Positions 57,930-64,000 of a stretch of 64,000 nucleotides of DNA are shown one piece after another. Position numbers and translations under genes: made by a program. The notes beneath the pieces are model-generated. The model was not told the origin of the DNA. It did not search any database and worked only from the letters and a program-made list of their open reading frames with translations. Positions within the stretch are counted from its first letter, which is position 1. Every line of letters starts with the position of its first letter. This DNA comes from Aerococcus kribbianus. GTDB lineage: Bacteria > Bacillota > Bacilli > Lactobacillales > Aerococcaceae. Location: NCBI RefSeq assembly GCF_026805545.1, contig NZ_JAPRFR010000001.1, positions 62,001-126,000 of the forward strand. Direction: 5' to 3'.

Positions 57930-59756
57930 ATGAACTTAGATGAAATGAAAAAACGCCAAGAAAGAATTCGCAATTTTTCGATTGTGGCGCATATCGATCA
58001 TGGGAAGTCGACCTTAGCTGACCGGATTCTTCAAAATACCGGCACCGTTTCTGAACGCGAAATGCATGATCAATTGCTTGATTCTATGGATTTGGAACAG
58101 GAGCGAGGCATTACTATTAAATTAAATGCCATCGAACTTGAATATGAGGACAAGGATGGGGAAGACTATATTTTCCATCTCATTGATACGCCAGGTCACG
58201 TGGACTTTTCTTATGAAGTTTCTCGTTCCTTGGCTGCTTGTGAAGGGGCGGTTTTGATTGTTGATGCTGCTCAAGGTATTGAAGCCCAAACTTTGGCTAA
58301 TGTTTATTTAGCTATTGAAAATGATTTGGAAATTTTACCGGTAATCAATAAAATTGACCTACCAGCTGCTGACCCTGAAAAAGTACGGACAGAAATAGAA
58401 GATGTTATTGGTATCGATGCCTCAGAAGCCGTCTTAGCTTCAGCTAAGGCTAATATTGGGATTGACGAATTGTTAGAGCAAATAGTGAGCAAGGTTCCTG
58501 CGCCGCAAGGTGATTTAGAGGGACCTGTTCAGGCATTGATTTTTGATTCTCTCTACGATGCTTACCGTGGGGTTGTCCTCAGTGTTCGGGTCCAAAACGG
58601 TGTTATCCGTCAAGGTGATACCATTCAAATCATGTCAAATGGCAAGACCTATGAAGTCACTGAATTAGGAATTATGTCACCTAAACCAATTCCAAGAGAT
58701 TATTTGATGGCAGGAGATGTCGGTTATATCACTGCTTCTATCAAAAATATCCAAGACACCCGGGTAGGAGATACCATTACTTTAGCTGATAATCCAGCTG
58801 AGGAACCCTTGGAACAATACCGGCAGATGAATCCAATGGTTTATTGTGGGCTTTATCCTGTGGATTCTTCAGATTACGGCGATTTGCGTGAAGCCTTGGA
58901 AAAATTACAATTAAACGATGCCAGTTTAGAATTTGAAGCTGAGACCTCGCAAGCACTAGGCTTTGGTTACCGTTGTGGTTTCTTGGGACTCTTGCATATG
59001 GATGTCATTCAAGAACGTTTAGAACGCGAATTTAATCTTGATTTAATTGCTACAACGCCATCGGTTATTTATCATGTTCTTAAAACCGACGAAGAGTGGG
59101 TAGAAGTGTCTAACCCATCAGAGATGCCTGAGAATACCTTAGTGGAACGTATTGAAGAGCCTTATGTAAAAGCTGAAATTATGGTTCCCCAAGAATTCGT
59201 CGGCCCAGTGATGGAATTATCACAAAAGAAACGTGGAAACTTTGTCACAATGGAATACTTAGATGATATTCGTGTTAACGTCATCTATGAAATTCCTTTG
59301 TCTGAGATTGTTTTTGATTTCTTTGATCAATTGAAGTCATCAACAAAGGGCTATGCCTCACTGGACTATGAAATTATTGGCTACCGACCAAGTAATTTAG
59401 TTAAATTAGATATTCTCTTAAATAATGAAGTTGTGGATGCCCTATCAATTATCGTTCACCGCGACTTTGCTTATAATCGAGGGAAAAATCTAGTACAAAA
59501 GCTTAAAGAAGTTATTCCTCGCCAACAATTCGAGGTTCCTATTCAAGCAGCCATCGGTCAAAAAATCATTTCACGGTCTAATATCAAAGCCCTACGTAAA
59601 GACGTTACTGCCAAACTCTATGGTGGGGACGTGACGCGGCGGCAAAAACTATTGAACAAGCAAAAAGAAGGGAAAAAACGGATGAAAGCCATTGGATCCG
59701 TTGAAGTCCCACAAGAAGCCTTTATGGCTATCTTAGATATGGATGATGACTCTTAA
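57930..59756 (+). CDS. lepA: Elongation factor 4 (LepA)
   Basis: LepA is a ribosomal GTPase related to EF-G that acts on stalled or initiating ribosomes. The 608 residues contain the G domain with [17 protein letters not shown] (~19), the switch [29 protein letters not shown] (~82) and NKIDLP. EF-G-like domains II, III and V follow, then the LepA-specific C-terminal domain ending [27 protein letters not shown] precedes the ATG. It is a single-gene unit with its own terminator. Confidence 0.97.
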   Translation: MNLDEMKKRQERIRNFSIVAHIDHGKSTLADRILQNTGTVSEREMHDQLLDSMDLEQERGITIKLNAIELEYEDKDGEDYIFHLIDTPGHVDFSYEVSRSLAACEGAVLIVDAAQGIEAQTLANVYLAIENDLEILPVINKIDLPAADPEKVRTEIEDVIGIDASEAVLASAKANIGIDELLEQIVSKVPAPQGDLEGPVQALIFDSLYDAYRGVVLSVRVQNGVIRQGDTIQIMSNGKTYEVTELGIMSPKPIPRDYLMAGDVGYITASIKNIQDTRVGDTITLADNPAEEPLEQYRQMNPMVYCGLYPVDSSDYGDLREALEKLQLNDASLEFEAETSQALGFGYRCGFLGLLHMDVIQERLEREFNLDLIATTPSVIYHVLKTDEEWVEVSNPSEMPENTLVERIEEPYVKAEIMVPQEFVGPVMELSQKKRGNFVTMEYLDDIRVNVIYEIPLSEIVFDFFDQLKSSTKGYASLDYEIIGYRPSNLVKLDILLNNEVVDALSIIVHRDFAYNRGKNLVQKLKEVIPRQQFEVPIQAAIGQKIISRSNIKALRKDVTAKLYGGDVTRRQKLLNKQKEGKKRMKAIGSVEVPQEAFMAILDMDDDS

Positions 59757-59758
59757 GC

Positions 59759-59800
59759 AAAAAGCAGCTGAGACATAGGGCGTCTCAGCTGCTTTTTTTA
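59759..59800 (+). terminator. Terminator after lepA
   Basis: AAAAAGCAGCTGAGAC pairs with GTCTCAGCTGCTTTTT around ATAGGGC, followed by TT. The following 140 bp hold no gene. Confidence 0.9.
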
Positions 59801-59942
59801 GAGCGAATGGTGTCTGTAATGAATTCGATACTGGAGAGTTAGGTCAAATCAAATCATAATGGGGCAAGTGATTAAAAGAAGGCCCCAAATAAAATTAGAT
59901 TTGCACCAATTCAAGCGGTCGTCAAATAAACTCCTTAAACAA

Positions 59943-60881
59943 TTAAGGCAGTGGGTGACCGGCTGCTAGGTAGAGGTCATACCATTCTTGATTGCTGAGC
60001 TTAATATGGGCGGCTTGGGCGGAATCTTTAATATGGTCAGGTGTCATGGTACCAATAATAACCTGCATGTTAGCAGGATGTTTCAAAATCCAAGCTGCAG
60101 CGATAGCATTTTTTCCGACTTGGTGCCGGTCCGCTAGTTCAGCTAGCTTGGCATTTAATTCAGGAAAATCAGGATGATCAATAAAAGATCCTTGAATCAT
60201 GCCAAATTGGAAAGGCGACCAGGCTTGGATAGTTATTTGTTTAAACCGGCAATACTCAATCAAGCCTGCGTTGCCATTTTCACTGGCCCCTTCATCGTAA
60301 GACATGTTTGTATTGACCCCTTGACTAATCATATCTGCATGCATTAATCCAAATTGGAGTTGGTTGGTTTGTAATTTATCTAACAAAGCGGACTGCAAGA
60401 ACTCAATTTGACTAGGATTAAAGTTTGATACTCCAAAATGACGTACTTTCCCACTATGTTTTAAATAATAAAAGGCTTCAGCTACTTCTTCAACTTGCAT
60501 CAGTGGATCTGGACGATGGAGTAAGAAGTTATCCAAGTAATCGATTCCCATCTTTTCTAAAGATTGGTCTACGGCGCTAATTAAATGGGCTTTGCTGAAG
60601 TCATAACGGGGACCACCAGCTTCTTTGATGACGATACCAGCTTTGTTTTGGATGATAAGGTCATCTCGGTTGAGCGAAGAAGCCTTTAAGGCTTGGCCAA
60701 AGCGGCTGTCGGCTTCTCCTTTGCCATAAATATCAGCGGAATCGATATGGTAGATACCATGGTCAAAAGCTGTTTCTAAGGCTACTGCCGCTTCCTTGGT
60801 TGATTTATCAGCCATCCGCATAATGCCTAAGATGAGGGGACTAGCATACAAGTCTGCATTACCAATTTGTCGTTTTGTCAT
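59943..60881 (-). CDS. Aldo/keto reductase family oxidoreductase (YdhF-like)
   Basis: This is an NAD(P)H-dependent carbonyl reductase of ~312 residues with a TIM barrel. It has the catalytic tetrad: Asp and Tyr in HIDSADIYGKGEADSRFG (~46), Lys in LIIQNKAGI (~80) and His in DYLDNFLLHRPDP (~117). The nucleotide-binding end is NMQVIIGTMTPDHIKDS (~272). The frame extends 20 residues further up, but that part is not family-like, and ATG (complement of 60881) starts MTKRQIGNADLYAS as expected. A cre site lies inside its promoter, so glucose repression is likely. The substrate is unknown. Confidence 0.9.
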   Translation of the reverse strand: MTKRQIGNADLYASPLILGIMRMADKSTKEAAVALETAFDHGIYHIDSADIYGKGEADSRFGQALKASSLNRDDLIIQNKAGIVIKEAGGPRYDFSKAHLISAVDQSLEKMGIDYLDNFLLHRPDPLMQVEEVAEAFYYLKHSGKVRHFGVSNFNPSQIEFLQSALLDKLQTNQLQFGLMHADMISQGVNTNMSYDEGASENGNAGLIEYCRFKQITIQAWSPFQFGMIQGSFIDHPDFPELNAKLAELADRHQVGKNAIAAAWILKHPANMQVIIGTMTPDHIKDSAQAAHIKLSNQEWYDLYLAAGHPLP

Positions 60882-60912
60882 CGTTATCACTCTTTCTCTA
60901 AGTCTTGTCTTA

Positions 60913-60941
60913 ATTAAATCTGAAAACGTTTGCTGTGTCAA
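60913..60941 (-). promoter_or_regulatory. Promoter of the aldo/keto reductase with embedded cre site
   Basis: On the minus strand, TTGACA (60936-60941) and TTTAAT (60913-60918) are 17 bp apart. Between and beside them, 60921-60934 reads TGAAAACGTTTGCT on the + strand, matching the cre consensus TGNAANCGNWNNCW at all positions. A CcpA site between -35 and -10 would block polymerase. Confidence 0.75.
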
Positions 60942-60982
60942 TTTATTTTACATATAAATCTTAAATAAAAAGAGAATTAGGT

Positions 60983-61011
60983 TTGACAAATTCAAAAAAA
61001 AGGGTTACAAT
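60983..61011 (+). promoter_or_regulatory. Promoter of the serS T-box transcript
   Basis: TTGACA (60983-60988) and TACAAT (61006-61011) are separated by exactly 17 bp. It is divergent from the aldo/keto reductase promoter. Confidence 0.85.
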
Positions 61012-61017
61012 TAAGTT

Positions 61018-61296
61018 AATACTTCAATAGCGTACTTGTGAATAGTAGTTAAGGACTTTTTTTAGAGAGCTTATGGTTGGTGGAAATAAGCACAGAAATT
61101 AATGAATCCACACAAGGAGCTGACAACGAATATTTATCTGATACTAGTTGGGATAATTAAGTTGTTCCGGTATTCGCCGTTATGAATGAGTGTAAATCTT
61201 TTATGATTTAAATTAGGGTGGTACCGCGGATTAATTTGCTAATTAGAAACTATGTCGTCCCTTCCATGAAAATGGAAGGCTGACATAGTTTTTTTA
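61018..61296 (+). promoter_or_regulatory. T-box riboswitch controlling serS
   Basis: The ~280-nt leader contains the invariant T-box AGGGTGGTACCGCGG (61215-61229), which pairs with the free CCA end of uncharged tRNA. It is followed by the terminator AACTATGTC...GACATAGTT with inner CCTTCCAT/ATGGAAGG (61247-61291) and a T-run. The long Stem I region lies at ~61050-61140 (GGTTGGTGGA ... TCCACAC). Uncharged tRNA-Ser should switch the leader to read-through. I did not resolve the specifier codon with confidence. Confidence 0.93.
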
Positions 61297-61316
61297 TTTT
61301 ATAAGGAGGATGTCTT

Positions 61317-62612
61317 ATGTTAGATATTAAGAGAATTCGTAATGATTTTGATCAAGTGGTTAAACAATTAGAGGTTCGTGGGGTTGATAAACAAGAATTA
61401 GATGATGTGCTAGCTTATGACCAAGAACGACGTGACAAAATTGCTAAAGCTGAAAAATTAAAAAACCAACGAAACACAGTGTCTAAAGAAATTGCTGAAT
61501 TAAAACGTAATAAAGAAGACGCTGATGACAAAGTGGCCGAAATGAAAACTGTTGGGGAAGAAATTTCTCAAATTGATAACGATATTAAGGAATTAGATGA
61601 CAAAATTCACTACATCATGGCACGCATTCCAAATATCGCTCATGAGTCTGTTCCGGTTGGAGAAGACGAAGATGAAAACGTTGAAGTTCGTCGCTGGGGA
61701 CAAGCAGAAGATAAAGGCTTCACTCCTAAGGCCCACTATGAAATTGGTGAAGATTTAGGGATTCTTGATTTTGAACGTGGAGCTAAGGTTTCTGGTTCAC
61801 GCTTCCTGTACTATGTAGGCCTAGGTGCTCGTTTGGAACGTGCAGTGTTTAACTTTATGTTGGACCAACACCAAAAAGAAGGCTACCAAGAAATGTTGAC
61901 ACCTTACCTGGTTAATGACAAAACCATGTATGGTACTGGTCAATACCCTAAATTCAAGGAAGATGTCTTCAAGATGGACGATGAAGAACGTGACTTCACC
62001 TTAATTCCTACTGCTGAGGTCCCATTAACTAACTATTATGCTGACGAAATTATCCCTGGTGAGAACCTACCTATTTACTTTACTGCTTTCTCTCCATGTT
62101 TCCGTTCTGAAGCTGGTTCAGCTGGACGTGATACTCGTGGTTTAATTCGTCTTCATCAATTCCACAAAGTTGAAATGGTGAAATTTGCTAATCCTGAAAA
62201 TTCTTATGATGAATTAGAAAAGATGACGGCTAACGCTGAAAACATTTTGCAAGAATTGAACTTGCCATACCGTGTGATTACTCTATGTACAGGAGATATG
62301 GGCTTCTCAGCTGCTAAAACATATGATGTTGAGGTTTGGATTCCAGCCCAAGATACTTATCGTGAAATTTCTTCTTGTTCAAACACAGAAGACTTCCAAG
62401 CACGCCGCGCAAAAATTCGCTACCGTAACGCAGATGGCAAACCAGAATTAGTTCATACCTTAAACGGCTCTGGTTTAGCCGTTGGACGGACAGTAGCTGC
62501 CATTTTAGAAAACTATCAAAACGAAGATGGTTCTGTGACCATCCCTGAAGCCCTTGTGCCTTATATGGGTGGTGTGGCAGAAATCACGAAGGACAATGCG
62601 AAAGGCATCTAA
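61317..62612 (+). CDS. serS: Seryl-tRNA synthetase
   Basis: SerS charges tRNA-Ser. The 431 residues have an N-terminal antiparallel coiled coil that grips the long variable arm (~30-105, rich in K/E). The class II catalytic core follows, with motif 2 at [20 protein letters not shown] (~257), then [13 protein letters not shown], the serine-specific [20 protein letters not shown] (~342) and motif 3 [20 protein letters not shown] (~382). AGGAGGATG precedes the ATG. It is regulated by the upstream T-box. Confidence 0.98.
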   Translation: MLDIKRIRNDFDQVVKQLEVRGVDKQELDDVLAYDQERRDKIAKAEKLKNQRNTVSKEIAELKRNKEDADDKVAEMKTVGEEISQIDNDIKELDDKIHYIMARIPNIAHESVPVGEDEDENVEVRRWGQAEDKGFTPKAHYEIGEDLGILDFERGAKVSGSRFLYYVGLGARLERAVFNFMLDQHQKEGYQEMLTPYLVNDKTMYGTGQYPKFKEDVFKMDDEERDFTLIPTAEVPLTNYYADEIIPGENLPIYFTAFSPCFRSEAGSAGRDTRGLIRLHQFHKVEMVKFANPENSYDELEKMTANAENILQELNLPYRVITLCTGDMGFSAAKTYDVEVWIPAQDTYREISSCSNTEDFQARRAKIRYRNADGKPELVHTLNGSGLAVGRTVAAILENYQNEDGSVTIPEALVPYMGGVAEITKDNAKGI

Positions 62613-62648
62613 GTCGCATTGATAGAAAGATAAAGTGAGGATCAGACC

Positions 62649-63167
62649 ATGATATTATCTGGCAAGAAGATTGCCCAATTACAAGGTAAGGGGATTGAAA
62701 TTACCCCTTTTAATCCCGATCAAGTTAATCCTAATTCTTATAATCTTACTTTGGCCAATGAACTGTTGGTCTACACTGATCATGAATTAGATATGAAAAC
62801 GAAGGCAGATACACAACGAATTACTATTCCTGAAGAAGGTCTGGTCTTGGAACCAGGCAAACTGTACCTTGGTCGGACCCAGGAATATACGGCGACGGAT
62901 ACTTATGTTCCTATGTTAGAGGGTCGGTCCTCAGTGGGACGATTGGGCCTATACATCCATGTAACAGCAGGATTTGGAGATGTGGGCTTTAAGGGCTATT
63001 GGACGCTAGAAATTCATTGTATTCAGCCTATTCGCATCTATCCTGGTGTGGAGATTTGCCAGATCTATTATCATACGATTGATGGTGACTATGAACTTTA
63101 TCAATCTGGTAAGTATGCCAATAACTCCGGTATACAAGCCAGTCAACTCTACAAAGATTTTCACTAA
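62649..63167 (+). CDS. dcd: dCTP deaminase
   Basis: Dcd turns dCTP into dUTP on the way to dTMP. The 172-residue trimeric dUTPase-like protein shows VNPNSYNLTL (~26), LVLEPGKLYLGRTQEY (~65), the family box LEGRSSVGRLGLYIHVTAG (~88), the catalytic-Glu motif GYWTLEIHC (~117) and the C-terminal KYANNSGIQAS loop. No deaminase/dUTPase fusion can be told from sequence. The gap from serS is 36 bp with no terminator, so it may share the T-box transcript. Confidence 0.9.
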   Translation: MILSGKKIAQLQGKGIEITPFNPDQVNPNSYNLTLANELLVYTDHELDMKTKADTQRITIPEEGLVLEPGKLYLGRTQEYTATDTYVPMLEGRSSVGRLGLYIHVTAGFGDVGFKGYWTLEIHCIQPIRIYPGVEICQIYYHTIDGDYELYQSGKYANNSGIQASQLYKDFH

Positions 63168-63208
63168 GGGAATCACATTTACTCAAATAGGCAATTTAAA
63201 CCGAAATA

Positions 63209-63242
63209 AAGGAGCTGGGACAAAAGTCCTAGCTTCTTTTTA
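63209..63242 (+). terminator. Terminator after dcd
   Basis: AAGGAGCTGGGAC pairs with GTCCTAGCTTCTT around AAAA (two mismatches), followed by TTTTTAA. Confidence 0.8.
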
Positions 63243-63295
63243 AATGGGTAAGTATATGCTAAAATAATGGGGACTGTAGATAGAGAGGGCTAATT

Positions 63296-64000
63296 ATGAG
63301 AGATTATAAAATAGAACATGCATATAAAAGTTTTGGAATGAAAGACCTCATTAAAGACGTGTCTTTTCTTATTCGTGAAGGCGACCATATTGGTTTAATT
63401 GGCAATAATGGTTCTGGTAAATCAACCTTATTGCGTGTGATGGCTAGTAAAGATAGTTTTGACCAAGGGCAGGTAGAACATGCTAAAGATTTTTCCATTG
63501 CCTATGTGCCCCAAGAAGCGAATCTTGATGCTGATCAAAGCATTTTTGAAGCCTTATATGAGTCAGATAGCCCCTTGGTGGCTTTAGTTGGTAAATATGA
63601 GCAAGCCACTTTAGCCTTACAAATGGATCCGGAAAATCCTACTGCGATTAAAAATTTCCAGAAGTGGGAACAAGAAATGAATCAAGCAGATGGATGGAAC
63701 TTAGACACTAAAATCCAAAGTATTTTAAATCGTCTAGGGATTACCAATCTTTATCAAAAGGTTGCTCAACTTAGTGGGGGACAACGGAAGCGAGTTAATT
63801 TAGCCAAGGCCTTAATCGATGAGCCTGACTTGCTTCTAATGGATGAGCCCACCAACCACCTTGATTTTGAGATGGTAGAATGGTTACAAAATTATATCCG
63901 TAATTACAAGCATTCCGTTTTAGTGGTGACTCATGACCGTTACTTTCTTGACCATATTTCTGACCGTATTTTTGCCCTTAAGCAAGGGGAGTTAAAAGAA
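63296..64000 (+). CDS. ABC-F family ATPase (Uup/YfmR-like), N-terminal part cut by window edge
   Basis: The frame opens at ATG 63296 behind AGAGAGGG and is still open at the last base (235 codons). The first ATPase domain is complete: Walker A GLIGNNGSGKSTLLRVMAS (~34), signature QLSGGQRKRVNLAKAL (~159), Walker B LLLMDEPTNHLDF and H-loop VVTHDRYFLDHI. There is no membrane domain. ABC-F proteins act on ribosomes or confer resistance to ribosome-targeting drugs. EPTNHLD and the early arm region fit the housekeeping Uup/YfmR group, but the C-terminus needed to decide lies outside. Confidence 0.88.
   Translation, partial: MRDYKIEHAYKSFGMKDLIKDVSFLIREGDHIGLIGNNGSGKSTLLRVMASKDSFDQGQVEHAKDFSIAYVPQEANLDADQSIFEALYESDSPLVALVGKYEQATLALQMDPENPTAIKNFQKWEQEMNQADGWNLDTKIQSILNRLGITNLYQKVAQLSGGQRKRVNLAKALIDEPDLLLMDEPTNHLDFEMVEWLQNYIRNYKHSVLVVTHDRYFLDHISDRIFALKQGELKE

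Overview
The window is a gapless stretch of a low-G+C Gram-positive (Firmicutes) chromosome, most likely Lactobacillales. The evidence is a heterodimeric ABC exporter of LmrCD type, RexA/RexB (AddAB) recombination nucleases, PolC, an HrcA/CIRCE heat-shock operon, a T-box in front of serS, cre-type sites and strong AGGAGG ribosome-binding sites. Protein character and gene order suggest Aerococcaceae (Aerococcus-like). That placement is an inference without database support.

Layout. 1-2.9 kb: end of dnaG, rpoD, a small convergent unknown gene and a deoxynucleoside kinase. 3.1-6.5 kb: an A+T-rich accessory island bounded by two ~197-bp direct repeats. It holds two copies of one plan, a secreted bacteriocin-like precursor followed by a tiny membrane protein that may give immunity. 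The first precursor is open and the second is broken by four frame changes. The island also holds gene remnants and a small DNA-binding protein. 6.7-18.6 kb: tRNA-Thr, trmK, a Nif3-family gene, pepT, rexB-rexA, tRNA-Gly, an RNase H and lspA. 18.6-30.8 kb: a pseudouridine synthase, a YneF-type protein, a two-gene ABC exporter with plsC, a large ABC ATPase-permease fusion and an SNF2-type helicase. 30.8-41.5 kb: rpsB-tsf-pyrH-frr-uppS-cdsA-rseP-polC, running from translation and nucleotide supply to envelope synthesis and replication. 41.5-44.1 kb: a duplicated DUF1538-type membrane protein with a tandem PII-like protein. 44.1-49.4 kb: the rimP-nusA-rnpM-ylxQ-infB-rbfA operon behind a promoter and terminator-like leader. 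49.6-57.7 kb: a flavin-dependent oxidoreductase (minus strand), truB, ribF and hrcA-grpE-dnaK-dnaJ. 57.9-64 kb: lepA, an aldo/keto reductase (minus strand) with a cre site inside its promoter, T-box-serS, dcd and the start of an ABC-F ATPase.

Most of the window is conserved housekeeping sequence on the + strand. The main candidate for something new is the 3.1-6.5 kb island, with shared upstream motifs suggesting co-regulation of the two modules. Other points of interest are a dispersed family of 110-130 bp intergenic repeats (three places, one inverted), a long hairpin after polC, mutually exclusive hairpins in the rpsB leader, a RexB protein with no cysteine, and the DUF1538/PII pair.
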